Assembly (NCBI RefSeq): GCF_020165985.1
Contig: NZ_JAIUKZ010000016.1
Location: forward strand, 110,213 to 174,212
Reading direction: 5' to 3'
Source: Bacillus sp. RAR_GA_16
GTDB taxonomy: Bacteria > Bacillota > Bacilli > Bacillales > Guptibacillaceae
Length of the DNA: 64,000 nucleotides
Program-made: the position numbers and the translations under genes
Part shown: positions 33,893-42,556 of the stretch, piece after piece
Numbering within the stretch: position 1 is the stretch's first letter
Layout of the letters: each line of letters starts with the position of its first letter
Notes under the pieces: generated by a model
What the model saw: only the letters and a program-made list of their open reading frames with translations
Databases searched by the model: none
Told to the model about the DNA's origin: nothing

Positions 33893-34438
33893 TTGGTTAG
33901 TGAAAGTAAAGTCAATATTTTCGCATTAAATAATGCGTTAATTAAGGATATCAATAAGACAAATGATCATTTTCAGCTATATGGCAGAGTTGTCCCCAGC
34001 TTACAATCAGGAAAGTGGTCTTATAAAGAGGTTCTTTTCGATGAAACGAGGGAAACACGTTTTCCAGATGACAAACTTGATTGGAGCCAATATATAAACC
34101 GAGAGGATAAAACCTTGTTATTAGCTTATATGAATAACACTTGCATAGGACAAATTAGAATAATTAAGGAATGGAATCGCTTCTGTTATATTGAAAACAT
34201 TGCGATTAAAAAAGATTATCGAGGCAGTGGAGTTGGAAAGTTGCTCTTAAATAGAGCGGAAGAGTGGGCAAAACAAAGAAAACTTATAGGAATGTCCTTG
34301 GAAGCTCAAGATGATAATCTTGGTGCATGCAGATTTTATGCGAAACAAGGATTTATACTAGGTGGAGTTGACACACTAAAGCAATCATATAATCCTAACA
34401 TTGAAACCACTTTGTACTGGTACAAATTATTTAAGTAA
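33893..34438 (+). CDS. satA: Streptothricin N-acetyltransferase (SatA-like)
   Basis: 181 aa GNAT. LYGRVVPSLQSGKWSYKEVL, EWNRFCYIENIAIKKDYRG and SLEAQDDNLGACRFYAKQGF line up with the SatA/Sat4 streptothricin acetyltransferases of Bacillus and Gram-positive resistance elements, which acetylate the beta-lysine amine of the drug. TTG start 9 nt after AGGAAG; the longer frame begins in the promoter and is rejected. AT-rich, flanked by repeats. Activity against streptothricin is inferred from family. Confidence 0.82.
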   Translation: MVSESKVNIFALNNALIKDINKTNDHFQLYGRVVPSLQSGKWSYKEVLFDETRETRFPDDKLDWSQYINREDKTLLLAYMNNTCIGQIRIIKEWNRFCYIENIAIKKDYRGSGVGKLLLNRAEEWAKQRKLIGMSLEAQDDNLGACRFYAKQGFILGGVDTLKQSYNPNIETTLYWYKLFK

Positions 34439-34440
34439 TG

Positions 34441-34475
34441 TGGGCTTATTAGTAATAAGATGAGCTCTTTTTTTT
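34441..34475 (+). terminator. Terminator hairpin (GCTTAT family)
   Basis: GGGCTTATT-AGT-AATAAGATGAGCTC followed by T8. A diverged member of the recurrent AGCTTATCTT...AAGATAGGCT hairpin family. Confidence 0.65.
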
Positions 34476-34488
34476 GGTGAGAAAAAGA

Positions 34489-34520
34489 TGGATTTATAAG
34501 TACTGTTTTGAAATAATTGG
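34489..34520 (+). promoter_or_regulatory. Bipartite promoter element, copy D
   Basis: TGGATT (34489-34494), 17 nt, AATAATTGG within TTTGAAATAATTGG, followed by TATAAAG. 66 nt before the next start. Confidence 0.6.
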
Positions 34521-34585
34521 TATAAAGCATGTAACTAAGATTGGATGCTAATAAAACGATTCTATTGCTTTAGGAGGATATTTAA

Positions 34586-34783
34586 TTGGATACCAAAAAA
34601 CTAGATTTAATGATTTTATTAACCATGACCATTGCAGTTCCGGTATGTACAATCTTACCGTCACTTGGAATATTTCCAGATGCTATATTGTACTTCGTTT
34701 TACCAGTAGGAATTATTTTCTGCCTCATCGGAGTAATGGCTTCTGTCATGAGGATACGAAGAAGTGGTTGGAAACAATCATAG
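34586..34783 (+). CDS. Small two-TM membrane protein
   Basis: 65 aa, TTG start after AGGAGGATATTTAA. TM helices at about 8-25 and 31-52, basic C-terminus (RIRRSGWK). Unknown function. Sole gene under copy D. Confidence 0.6.
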   Translation: MDTKKLDLMILLTMTIAVPVCTILPSLGIFPDAILYFVLPVGIIFCLIGVMASVMRIRRSGWKQS

Positions 34784-35101
34784 TGTCTACTAATTCTCTT
34801 TAATTGAAGAGCTAGTAAAAAAATTATTATCGGATAGTACAAAAAATAAACCAACTAGGTGAGGGTTAATCGATGGAATTTCTGTTAGGACTGGCTAAAT
34901 GACTATTTTGGCGTTTCGTATCATGTTGTAGACGTATCATAAAAGAAAAAATGGCTAAACAAGGAGCTATTCTTCAAGAAGGAGAATCGTTTCTTTAGTA
35001 AACTTTTAGATGCAAGCTGTAAAGCCCCCGAAGATGTATTAATACCGAAGTGATGGTGGTCAGCATTGTAGATCAGACTAAAAATGATTGGAGGTATGAA
35101 G
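34784..35101. other. 318-bp region without a clear gene
   Basis: AT-rich. A ribosome-site-like GGTGAGGG precedes a 9-codon frame at 34873 (MEFLLGLAK), probably meaningless. A weak inverted repeat AGGAGCTATTCTTC...GAAGGAGAATCG near 34960-34990. No promoter or known motif stands out. Confidence 0.4.
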
Positions 35102-36349
35102 ATGGATAGTAACAATTCGGTTCTTAATCTTATCACTGACCCACATGAACTGGAGAGGATGTATCGAACAGACCCGAAAGCTTTTAAAAAGTCCTTTTCA
35201 TACGCATGGGAACTACATCCAGATTCTCAGGTGCTTAGGGTTTGGCATGAAAGATTGCATTTCAAGGAGACAGCAACTAAAGAGAAACCTTCCTTGTATC
35301 AAAAAGGTTTCTTAGTCATGGCCCTTTTAGCTATTCTGGCAGGGGTAAGCACCAGGATCATTTTCCATTTTGTCGAGCAGGAAGCAATCGCTCCGATTAA
35401 CCTCGCTTTTGGTATCATTCCCTTTATTGCTGCCTACTTTGTATATCATAATAAGCCGAAAAGAAGCATTATTTATTCCCTTTCAGCATTGTTCATCATT
35501 TCCGGATTTTATCTTAATATGCTGCCAATCAATTTTAAGGATAGTATCATCCTTGTTTATTTACATCTTCCTATTTTCTTATGGGTATTGGTAGGGATTT
35601 CTTTCACAGGAAACGACTATCTAAAAGGTTCGAAAAGATTAGCCTATCTTAAATTTAATTTAGAATTTGGAATACTCTACGCCAGCCTGGCATTCAGCGG
35701 AATGGTGCTAGCCGTATTAACCATGCAGTTATTCAGCTTTGTTGGCCTGGATATAGAAGATTTCTATTTTAGTAATATTGTTTTATTTGGTGCTGCGGCT
35801 CTTGCAATCGTCGCTACTTACTTAGTATTCATGAATCTTAAACTTGCGAAAAACATCACCCCTTATATAGCAAAGATATTTAGCCCCCTTGTCCTGCTTA
35901 CCTTGTTGGTCTATCTTGTAACGGTTTTGGGAGTGGGGGAAAATCCATTCGTGGATCGCGATTTCTTGATCGCTTTCAACGGAATTCTCCTTGGTGTATT
36001 AGCCGTTACCATATTTTCCATTACTGAAAGAGATTCAGACGAGAAAAAGAACATTTCAGATTATATTCATGTTGCCTTGATTGTCCTTGCGCTCATCATC
36101 GACAGTGTGGCTTTGTCAGCAATTGTGTTCAGGCTTTCTTCTTTTGGAATGACTCCCAATCGACTGGCTGTTTTAGGAGTGAATATTTTGATCTGGGTTA
36201 ATCTAATTTGGATTATGTTCTCCTATATGCGCTTTTTACAAAATAAATCTGAACTTTCGACGATCCAAGATTCGGTTACAAAGTATTTGCCGGTCTATGG
36301 ACTTTGGGCAGCGTTCGTTACATTTACTTTTCCAATGATCTTTCTTTAG
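35102..36349 (+). CDS. Polytopic membrane protein of unknown function
   Basis: 415 aa. A ~75-residue soluble N-terminus (ITDPHELERMYRTDPKAFKKSF, WHERLHF) precedes about eleven TM segments (roughly 78 to 412) with short loops. The N-terminal Asp-Pro-His-rich helices suggest a regulatory or anchoring role. The ATG is 8 nt after GGAGG; the ATG at 35084 lies before that site. I do not recognise the family with confidence; DUF4153-like proteins have a comparable outline. Confidence 0.65.
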   Translation: MDSNNSVLNLITDPHELERMYRTDPKAFKKSFSYAWELHPDSQVLRVWHERLHFKETATKEKPSLYQKGFLVMALLAILAGVSTRIIFHFVEQEAIAPINLAFGIIPFIAAYFVYHNKPKRSIIYSLSALFIISGFYLNMLPINFKDSIILVYLHLPIFLWVLVGISFTGNDYLKGSKRLAYLKFNLEFGILYASLAFSGMVLAVLTMQLFSFVGLDIEDFYFSNIVLFGAAALAIVATYLVFMNLKLAKNITPYIAKIFSPLVLLTLLVYLVTVLGVGENPFVDRDFLIAFNGILLGVLAVTIFSITERDSDEKKNISDYIHVALIVLALIIDSVALSAIVFRLSSFGMTPNRLAVLGVNILIWVNLIWIMFSYMRFLQNKSELSTIQDSVTKYLPVYGLWAAFVTFTFPMIFL

Positions 36350-36478
36350 ACAGCACTGCATGGAGTCTATTATAAAGTATAGCATTTGTAAGAACTAATG
36401 AAGGGACTATGTCTCGTATCGAATGATCATCTTCCTATAAAAAAAGGGTGAATCGCAGCTACCACTTTTAAAAATCTT

Positions 36479-36509
36479 AGCTTATCTTTCATAAGATAGG
36501 CTTTTTTTA
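36479..36509 (+). terminator. Terminator hairpin (AGCTTATCTT family)
   Basis: AGCTTATCTT-TCAT-AAGATAGGCT followed by T7. Same asymmetry (G-T pair) as at 39450 and 63853. Confidence 0.75.
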
Positions 36510-36543
36510 AATTACTAAATGATGTTTATCAAGTTATTGAATA

Positions 36544-36571
36544 AAAGAGCTTATTCGTCATAAGCTCTTTT
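36544..36571 (+). terminator. Second hairpin, AGAGCTTAT type
   Basis: AAGAGCTTAT-TCGTC-ATAAGCTCTTTTC, a shorter relative of the same family 35 nt after the first hairpin. Confidence 0.55.
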
Positions 36572-36587
36572 CATAATGGAATAAAAA

Positions 36588-36619
36588 TTGAATTATTCTC
36601 ACTAATTTGAAATAATTGG
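36588..36619 (+). promoter_or_regulatory. Bipartite promoter element, copy E
   Basis: TTGAAT (36588-36593), 17 nt, AATAATTGG within TTTGAAATAATTGG, 60 nt before the start of a four-gene operon. Confidence 0.65.
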
Positions 36620-36678
36620 ATTTAAGAAATAGAAGAATGACGCACCAATCTGGCAAGGTGTTGTTTGCGAGGTGAAGT

Positions 36679-37125
36679 ATGAGTGAAGAAAGTGTAAGAA
36701 AAGTAAGGCGTTTTCTAGTCTATCTCGCCATTCTAATGATTGCAGTTGCTTTGTCTTATATCCTGGTGTACCCACTTGGATATTCACCGCTTGGCTATGA
36801 AACGTTTAACACAAAAGACGACTTAGTCGTTTTGCAGTCTGATAACGTAATAGGGCTAGAAGAAGAACGGGTGACCTATGTACCGCAAGAAGGAGAAGAA
36901 TGGACGATTGGGTATCTGAAGGATCTCATTCAGCAACTACGAACTCAGTATTTTTTCTTTTTTACATCGGTGTTCATCGCTCTATTATGGGGAGCATTCG
37001 ATCTTATGAGAAAAAAATCATGGCGGCGCGTTTTGATTCAGGGCTGTCTATACGTTTTTGTTCCGACAGTATCTTTAGTCACACAAGTGAATAAAATAAA
37101 AGACGTTTTGAACCATGCGATTTAA
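36679..37125 (+). CDS. Membrane protein, unknown function
   Basis: 148 aa. TM helices at about 12-35, 92-110 and 118-136; an extracytoplasmic stretch of about 50 residues lies between the first two (NTKDDLVVLQSDNVIGLEEE). Ribosome site GAGGTGAAGT. First gene of an operon that continues to the lipoprotein gene ending at 39437. Confidence 0.6.
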   Translation: MSEESVRKVRRFLVYLAILMIAVALSYILVYPLGYSPLGYETFNTKDDLVVLQSDNVIGLEEERVTYVPQEGEEWTIGYLKDLIQQLRTQYFFFFTSVFIALLWGAFDLMRKKSWRRVLIQGCLYVFVPTVSLVTQVNKIKDVLNHAI

Positions 37126-37189
37126 ACGAAGTTAGGTATTTGCCTTTATGAGTGGTGTTTTTATCGAACATTGCGGCGGGAGGGGTTTT

Positions 37190-37501
37190 TTGAAAAAAGT
37201 GATCGGTAAATCTATTGTTGCAGCTCTTTTGATCGGACTAATTGTATGGGCAGCTAGTGCATTGTTTTCTTTTTCGTATGTTAATTGGAGTTTTCTTATT
37301 GGCATCGGATTATCAGTCATCCTTTATTTATTTAATAGCAGTGGGGGAGTTCTATCAAATGTCACGAATTTTGAAGCGAGTCAAGCGGGAGGAAAAGTCC
37401 AAAGTGATCGTGAAATGAAAGTGAATGTAGGAGTCGTGTTTTATGGTTCCGTCCTCTATACCATGATGAGTTTGATTTTGACGATCATTGCTTTCTATTA
37501 A
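37190..37501 (+). CDS. Small membrane protein, three TM segments
   Basis: 103 aa. TTG start 6 nt after GGGAGGGG (the frame is open further upstream, from 37148, but lacks a site). TM helices at about 6-27, 33-48 and 82-102 with a polar Gly/Ser/Asn-rich segment between. Possibly of the DUF3899 type, not certain. Second gene of the operon under copy E. Confidence 0.6.
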   Translation: MKKVIGKSIVAALLIGLIVWAASALFSFSYVNWSFLIGIGLSVILYLFNSSGGVLSNVTNFEASQAGGKVQSDREMKVNVGVVFYGSVLYTMMSLILTIIAFY

Positions 37502-37533
37502 GCGCGATTAAAACGTTAGGAGTGAGAGTATAG

Positions 37534-38844
37534 TTGAGTATACAAAATAGCACGGTAATTAGGAAAGAAAACGATGCAACATACCTTGAAATCTTTCAGG
37601 ACATCGTCGACCTGATGCATCGTGATTACGCAGGTTGTAACGATAAGGCGGATTGGGATCAACCGGTCTTTAATCAGGTCAATGAAATCGATGATGCTAC
37701 ATTTGTTCATCTCGTGCAAAGTTATTTGTTGGACTTTAAGGATTTACATATTGGATTTACGGATCTTCAACAGAAAAAAAGAGATGTAGGATTTACGGTA
37801 AGACGGTTTGAGGACGATCTCTATGTTACTTCTTCACCAAACGATGTACGCTTCCAGACTGGTGATAAGATCGTTACGCTAGATGGAAGTGGTATTTCAG
37901 AAATAGCGAAGAAATATGAAAAAGAGCTTCGAACGACAATTCATGAAAGACAAAAGTGGGAACCGGTGTTGCTAGACTTTAAAGTAGCGGAAATCGAATC
38001 GAAACGAGGCGATAAGTACTCGTTAGAATTACGTACATACGAGCCGATTCCATACAAACCAGAATATAAGATGGAAGAATTACAGAAAGATATCCTTTAT
38101 ATGAAGGTAACGGATTTTATGAATCATGATGCGATTCATCAATTGATCCGTGACCACAAAGAGAGTCTATCAACCTATCCTTTTTTCATTATTGACGTGC
38201 GACTGAATAGAGGGGGGAGTGACCTTGCTTATTTTGAACTGTTGCCTTATCTATTCGAAGGAGAAAAAATAGACATTGGTGAGTTATTAAATGAAACCAT
38301 TTTGACGAACTGTACGGAACGAAATGTAAGGTTACGGATTCAAATGCTTGAAGGGGCATTGACTTCAATCGAGGATGAAGGAACGCGCCGTCAGGTTTAT
38401 ATGATGATCAAGGAATTAAGGAATCATCGAGGAGAGGGGTTTGTTGAACTTAACTTATCCGAATTAGAAGAGGACCTTGTCTTTGACACAAAGCCTGGAC
38501 CGAGAAAGGTAATCATTCTATCAGATGTTTACTGTGGAAGTTCTGGTGATTCCTTTGTTGAGACGTGTAAGCATTCATCAAAAGTTACTGTCGTAGGCAG
38601 GCCTACTTTAGGAATGAATGACTACGCAAACGTCGCATTTGAAGTGTGGAATAATCGATTTCAACTGATGTATCCTACCACAAAGTCTTCTCGTGTTGAT
38701 GAAGGGCAAGGGATGAGTGATAAAGGGATACAACCGGATATTTATGTGCCCTGGACTCCCGCTCATCTACAACAAGATGTTGATTTGAATAGGGCCATTC
38801 AGGAGATTGTTAGGGAAGAAACGGAGGACGGAGGCGGAAGATGA
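37534..38844 (+). CDS. S41-family (C-terminal processing) peptidase
   Basis: 436 aa. A PDZ-like region (GDKIVTLDGSGISEIAKKY) and the S41 catalytic core (FFIIDVRLNRGGSD, VIILSDVYCGSSGDSFVETCK with nucleophile Ser in GSSGDS, then GRPTLGMNDY). No signal peptide, so it works in the cytoplasm or is membrane-associated through partners. Substrate unknown. TTG start after TAGGAGTGAGAG. Its stop overlaps the start of the lipoprotein gene, indicating coupling. Confidence 0.85.
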   Translation: MSIQNSTVIRKENDATYLEIFQDIVDLMHRDYAGCNDKADWDQPVFNQVNEIDDATFVHLVQSYLLDFKDLHIGFTDLQQKKRDVGFTVRRFEDDLYVTSSPNDVRFQTGDKIVTLDGSGISEIAKKYEKELRTTIHERQKWEPVLLDFKVAEIESKRGDKYSLELRTYEPIPYKPEYKMEELQKDILYMKVTDFMNHDAIHQLIRDHKESLSTYPFFIIDVRLNRGGSDLAYFELLPYLFEGEKIDIGELLNETILTNCTERNVRLRIQMLEGALTSIEDEGTRRQVYMMIKELRNHRGEGFVELNLSELEEDLVFDTKPGPRKVIILSDVYCGSSGDSFVETCKHSSKVTVVGRPTLGMNDYANVAFEVWNNRFQLMYPTTKSSRVDEGQGMSDKGIQPDIYVPWTPAHLQQDVDLNRAIQEIVREETEDGGGR

Positions 38845-39437
38845 AGCGAATTTTGGTTCTGTTAGGAATTGCCTTGTTGCTTGGGGCCTGTGGAAATGAA
38901 GAAAGGGATGGAGCGAAAAGCGACACCTCGTTGGTGATTGAACCTGCTGATTTATCTGAGCGGGAGCAAGCGATCGTCAATCAAATGGGGGTTGATTATC
39001 AAACGTTTTATACCCTTGATGGTGAAATCAATGAGGGAGAGGTACTCGAAGCTTCAATTGATGTGTACGAAAATGGAGAAGGAAAAAGGGTGATTTCTTC
39101 GGTTTCAAATCCTGACGGAAACGAATTCAATCAGTCTCTTCACTCCTTTCAGCTCCTAATGGAAGAAAAAGAATCGTTCTTCACTCTCGGAGAACCGAGC
39201 GGATATGCGAGAGGGACTGAATTTCTACCAGATGACCTTGAAAGTTATAGCTTTGTTAGTCTAGAAGATAACGTCACAATGAAGAAAGGCGAACCCGTTT
39301 ATTTGGCTTATCTCGTTGGAACAAGTCAAAGTGAATTATCAACAGAGGTTAATGAAAATAAGACAGCGTTACCGAAATCCGTTCAAGAGGCTGAATATGC
39401 CGTTGTGTTCAAACTGGAAATAAAGAATGAGCAATAG
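38841..39437 (+). CDS. Lipoprotein of unknown function
   Basis: 198 aa. Signal peptide with lipobox LLGAC (lipidated C17), followed by an acidic region and a beta-rich domain (EVLEASIDVYENGEGKRVISS, VTMKKGEPVYLAYLVG). Overlaps the peptidase gene by 4 nt (ATGA). Likely displayed on the outer face of the membrane. Last gene of the operon; a terminator follows 12 nt later. Confidence 0.75.
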   Translation: MKRILVLLGIALLLGACGNEERDGAKSDTSLVIEPADLSEREQAIVNQMGVDYQTFYTLDGEINEGEVLEASIDVYENGEGKRVISSVSNPDGNEFNQSLHSFQLLMEEKESFFTLGEPSGYARGTEFLPDDLESYSFVSLEDNVTMKKGEPVYLAYLVGTSQSELSTEVNENKTALPKSVQEAEYAVVFKLEIKNEQ

Positions 39438-39449
39438 AAAGACTGTAAG

Positions 39450-39480
39450 AGCTTATCTGTAACAAGATAGGCTTTTTTTA
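39450..39480 (+). terminator. Terminator hairpin (AGCTTATCTT family)
   Basis: AGCTTATCT-GTAAC-AAGATAGGCT with T7, ending the S41 operon. Near-identical to 36479 and 63853. Confidence 0.8.
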
Positions 39481-39638
39481 GTGGGCATGTCGAACGAAAC
39501 GTACATTCACACATTCAGTGTCATGAACCTCATGTATTTTTACCTATAGATGGAAACACTAAAATTCAGGTTAATGTCCTTCTTTTCGGGGTAGGAGTTA
39601 GAAGGATTAAAAACTCTTAAGGATTGAATGGTGATACT

Positions 39639-41033
39639 ATGGGGCTCCTTTACTATATAAAAAAATATTTGAAGATGTCGAGACGACAACGAAAAAGTGA
39701 ACTGCAATCTACGATCTGGTTTATGCCATTTTGGTATATTGTTGGAGCCGTTTGTCTATCGCTTTTAACGTATTATCTCGATTATGTCGTTGATGTTAGT
39801 TTGTACCTGCCAATTGGAATTGGTTTCAGCGGACAGACCTTGCAGGTGCTTCTTAGTGCACTCGTAGGAGGGGTGCTGACTTTAAGTGCCTTCACATTGA
39901 ACTCTTTGCTTGTTGCTTTGACGACATTCAGCGGCCAGTTCTCTTCTAAAATGCTCGTCAACTTTGTCAGTGATCGAGCGACGCAGCACGTCCTTGGTAT
40001 CTTTAATGGAAGTTTCATTTATGTGCTCTTAAACTTTTTATACGTGACACATGGTGAAGAAGAATATGTTGTGGCAACACCCGTTTTATCCATTTTAACT
40101 GCGATTACAGCTGCGATCACATTTATTTATTTTATCAATCACACTGCCACATGGATGCAAGTCCATAACATTAGTTTTAATATGAACGCCAGGTCAAAAT
40201 TGGTGCAAGCGTCGCTTGAGGAGGAATTAAAGCCTTACCATTCTGAGAAGAAAATCGAGAAGGAAGACGTTCCTTTAGAATCAAAAGGGAAGGTGATAAA
40301 AACCAATCAATCGGGTTATCTGCAAGTCGCCGACTTTTCAAAATTGATTCAACAAGCAACCAAAGACAACGTTCTCTTAAGGTTCGATGTTCGAATTGGA
40401 GATTTTGTGATCGCGGGAACTCCGCTTATTACGTATTGGGAATATGAGCAAGTGATGAACCCTGACCATTACCTCAAGTACATTGAAATTGGAATAAAGC
40501 AAACTGAAATTCAGGATCTTGAATACGGGCTCATCAAGCTTGCGGAAGTAGCGGTGAAGGCGTTAGGCCATCATGATCCTCTGACCGTCACAAATACAAT
40601 TCATCAAATTGCGGATTTGTTAAAAAGCATCGGGCAGACAAAGAATTTTTCCCCGTATCTGTTTGATTTAGACCAGGAGCTACGGATCATATTAAACCAA
40701 AGAGATTTTGGTTATTATCTTCACAAAGGGTTTGGCTCAATTCGGGAATATGCAAACCAGAACTCAACCATTATTACCGCGCTTTTAACAATGGTCGCTC
40801 AGCTGAGTAAAACGATGGATCAAGAAGCCCACAAGGATCTGTGGGAATTTGCCCGTCAAACGATTCTAGGTTTCGATAACTATAGTCTGTATGAAAATGA
40901 TTGCCTCTACATTTTAGAACCGTTATCAGAGCTTGCAAAACAGACGGATAATGAAGAAGACTACCTTTTTCTGTTGGAATACATGCTTCAGCGCGTTAGT
41001 TCTAAGAGTGCTTCGAAGATCCCGTCTTCTTAA
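39639..41033 (+). CDS. DUF2254 membrane protein
   Basis: 464 aa. Four TM segments in the first ~170 residues (STIWFMPFWYIVGAVCLSLL, ALVGGVLTLSAFTLNSLLVAL and two more), then a cytoplasmic domain with GKVIKTNQSGYLQVAD, TPLITYW, and DLEYGLIKLAEVAVKALGHHDP...TNTIHQIADLL. These are the landmarks of DUF2254, predicted membrane proteins of unknown role. ATG at 39639; the ribosome site (GGTG at 5 nt, or AAGGA at 15 nt) is poor. Confidence 0.85.
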   Translation: MGLLYYIKKYLKMSRRQRKSELQSTIWFMPFWYIVGAVCLSLLTYYLDYVVDVSLYLPIGIGFSGQTLQVLLSALVGGVLTLSAFTLNSLLVALTTFSGQFSSKMLVNFVSDRATQHVLGIFNGSFIYVLLNFLYVTHGEEEYVVATPVLSILTAITAAITFIYFINHTATWMQVHNISFNMNARSKLVQASLEEELKPYHSEKKIEKEDVPLESKGKVIKTNQSGYLQVADFSKLIQQATKDNVLLRFDVRIGDFVIAGTPLITYWEYEQVMNPDHYLKYIEIGIKQTEIQDLEYGLIKLAEVAVKALGHHDPLTVTNTIHQIADLLKSIGQTKNFSPYLFDLDQELRIILNQRDFGYYLHKGFGSIREYANQNSTIITALLTMVAQLSKTMDQEAHKDLWEFARQTILGFDNYSLYENDCLYILEPLSELAKQTDNEEDYLFLLEYMLQRVSSKSASKIPSS

Positions 41034-41057
41034 TATAAAAATACACTATTGAATCCC

Positions 41058-41092
41058 AAGAGCCTATCTCCAGAAAATAGGCTCTTTTTTTA
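41058..41092 (+). terminator. Terminator hairpin
   Basis: AAGAGCCTAT-CTCCAGAA-AATAGGCTCTT followed by T6-7. Confidence 0.85.
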
Positions 41093-41104
41093 TGAAAGAA
41101 AATA

Positions 41105-41136
41105 TTGAGTTCTTTCCTTTCCTTTGAAATAATTGG
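41105..41136 (+). promoter_or_regulatory. Bipartite promoter element, copy F
   Basis: TTGAGT (41105-41110), 17 nt, AATAATTGG within TTTGAAATAATTGG, 21 nt before the next start codon. Confidence 0.65.
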
Positions 41137-41157
41137 TAACGGGAGGGGGATGTTGAT

Positions 41158-41319
41158 TTGGGGGCAAGATGGATGGAGAATATTCTGCTAGTGGTCCTTC
41201 TTATGATAAGTGGCATCTATTTTTCTGATTATCTCACCGTTCTTTATCATCATTTCTTAACCTTCCTGCTGCTCTTCTACATCTATATAGAGGATGCGAA
41301 CGATTCTTTTCTTTATTAA
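41158..41319 (+). CDS. 53-aa membrane protein
   Basis: TTG start 8 nt after GGGAGGGGG. MGARWMENILLVVLLMISG... TM helix at about 7-25 and a second hydrophobic stretch at about 31-45, acidic C-terminus. Lies directly behind promoter copy F and 26 nt before the kinase-like gene. Unknown function. Confidence 0.55.
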   Translation: MGARWMENILLVVLLMISGIYFSDYLTVLYHHFLTFLLLFYIYIEDANDSFLY

Positions 41320-41345
41320 ATGACTTAAGAGGACGGGAAACCATC

Positions 41346-41849
41346 ATGAACAAAATAGCGATTATCGGATCCGGCGGCTCAGGAAAATCCACGCTTGCAA
41401 GACAAATGGGAAAAAAGCGAAACATCCCGGTTTGGCACTTAGATCGTTTACTATGGAAACCGAATTGGACACCGACGACGAAAGAAGAGCAGGTGACCAT
41501 TCAGACAACGTTAGTGAAGGGAGAGCAATGGATTATTGATGGAAATTACAACGGCACGATGGCGCTTAGGTTAGAGGCGGCTGATACCATCATCTTTCTG
41601 GATCAATCAAGGTGGATATGTTCCTATCGTGTTTTTAAAAGAATGGTGACCTATCGTAACCGAACAAGACCGGATATGAAAGAAGGCTGTACAGAGAGAC
41701 TGAACCTTACGTTCCTGAAATGGATTTGGGATTACCCTAAAAAGAAGAAGCCGATGGTTTTAGCAAAGCTAGAACAGCTCCCGAAGGATAAGAACATTAT
41801 TATTTTAAGGACCCGACAGGAAGTAAAACGTTTTTTGGAAAGTACATAG
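41346..41849 (+). CDS. FlaR-type P-loop NTPase (topology modulation protein family)
   Basis: 167 aa. Walker A GSGGSGKST (8-16), IPVWHLDRLLWKPNW, a second acidic motif GEQWIIDGNYNGTM, and the lid region YRNRTRPDM. This matches the adenylate-kinase-like FlaR/topology modulation family; the true substrate of these nucleotide/nucleoside kinase relatives is unclear. Likely co-transcribed with the small membrane gene upstream. Confidence 0.88.
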   Translation: MNKIAIIGSGGSGKSTLARQMGKKRNIPVWHLDRLLWKPNWTPTTKEEQVTIQTTLVKGEQWIIDGNYNGTMALRLEAADTIIFLDQSRWICSYRVFKRMVTYRNRTRPDMKEGCTERLNLTFLKWIWDYPKKKKPMVLAKLEQLPKDKNIIILRTRQEVKRFLEST

Positions 41850-41885
41850 AAAGAACAAACAGATGGATAGAAAGTTGGTTGTTGT

Positions 41886-42536
41886 ATGAAAAAAAATCAG
41901 AAACTTTTAATCGGAATGGTCACAAGTGCTCTACTACTGTCTGCTTGTGGGAATTCAACTGCGGATAGCTCTAGTGCTGCAGAGGAAAATCAATCGCAGG
42001 GAGAGAACCAATCGCAAGAGCAGTCTACTTCAAATGAAAAAGCAGGAGACGCTAATCTGTCTGCTTCCAATAGTACTAGCGCTAACGAAAGCAGCACGAA
42101 GGCAGAAGAAAGTGAAACGAATGAAGAGCAGGCTGAGGCAGAAACGAAAGAGGAAACCTCATCAGAAAATGAAGAAAGTTTGAAGGAAGAATACCTTGAG
42201 AAGTTGAATCAAGCTACAAAGGAATTAGAAGAAAAGAAAAATAATTTAGAAGATGATTCTACTTATGCGATGAAAAATATGGAAGGAGAGCGCTTTGATG
42301 TATTGGATGGTTTATTAAATGAGATCTATGGCGTTCTAGAAAAGCAACTTCCGGCAGAAGAAATGGAAGCGTTAAGACAGGAACAACGAGAATGGATCGA
42401 CTACCGTGATAAGACTGCCAAAAAGGCTTCTTTAAAATATGAAGGCGGTACGATGGAGCAATTAGAATACGTTGCGGTCGAGAACGATCTTACGGAAAAA
42501 AGATGTTATGAGTTAGTGAAAAACTATATGAAATAA
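41886..42536 (+). CDS. Lipoprotein with LprI-like C-terminal domain
   Basis: 216 aa. Lipobox LLSAC (lipidated C21), then about 80 residues very rich in Ser, Glu, Asn and Gln, acting as an extended linker. The C-terminal ~115 residues (YLEKLNQATKELEE, PAEEMEALRQEQREWIDYRDKTA) match the LprI/DUF1311 domain, associated with lysozyme inhibition in some species. The ATG has only a weak upstream site (GTTGGTTGTTGT). Confidence 0.8.
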   Translation: MKKNQKLLIGMVTSALLLSACGNSTADSSSAAEENQSQGENQSQEQSTSNEKAGDANLSASNSTSANESSTKAEESETNEEQAEAETKEETSSENEESLKEEYLEKLNQATKELEEKKNNLEDDSTYAMKNMEGERFDVLDGLLNEIYGVLEKQLPAEEMEALRQEQREWIDYRDKTAKKASLKYEGGTMEQLEYVAVENDLTEKRCYELVKNYMK

Positions 42537-42556
42537 CGTGAAGGAGGACTGAGCCG

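Larger units (their letters stand above)
36350..36678. other. 329-bp intergenic region with two hairpins and promoter copy E
   Basis: Contains the hairpins at 36479-36509 and 36544-36571 and the bipartite promoter at 36588-36619, described separately; nothing else seen. Confidence 0.6.
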
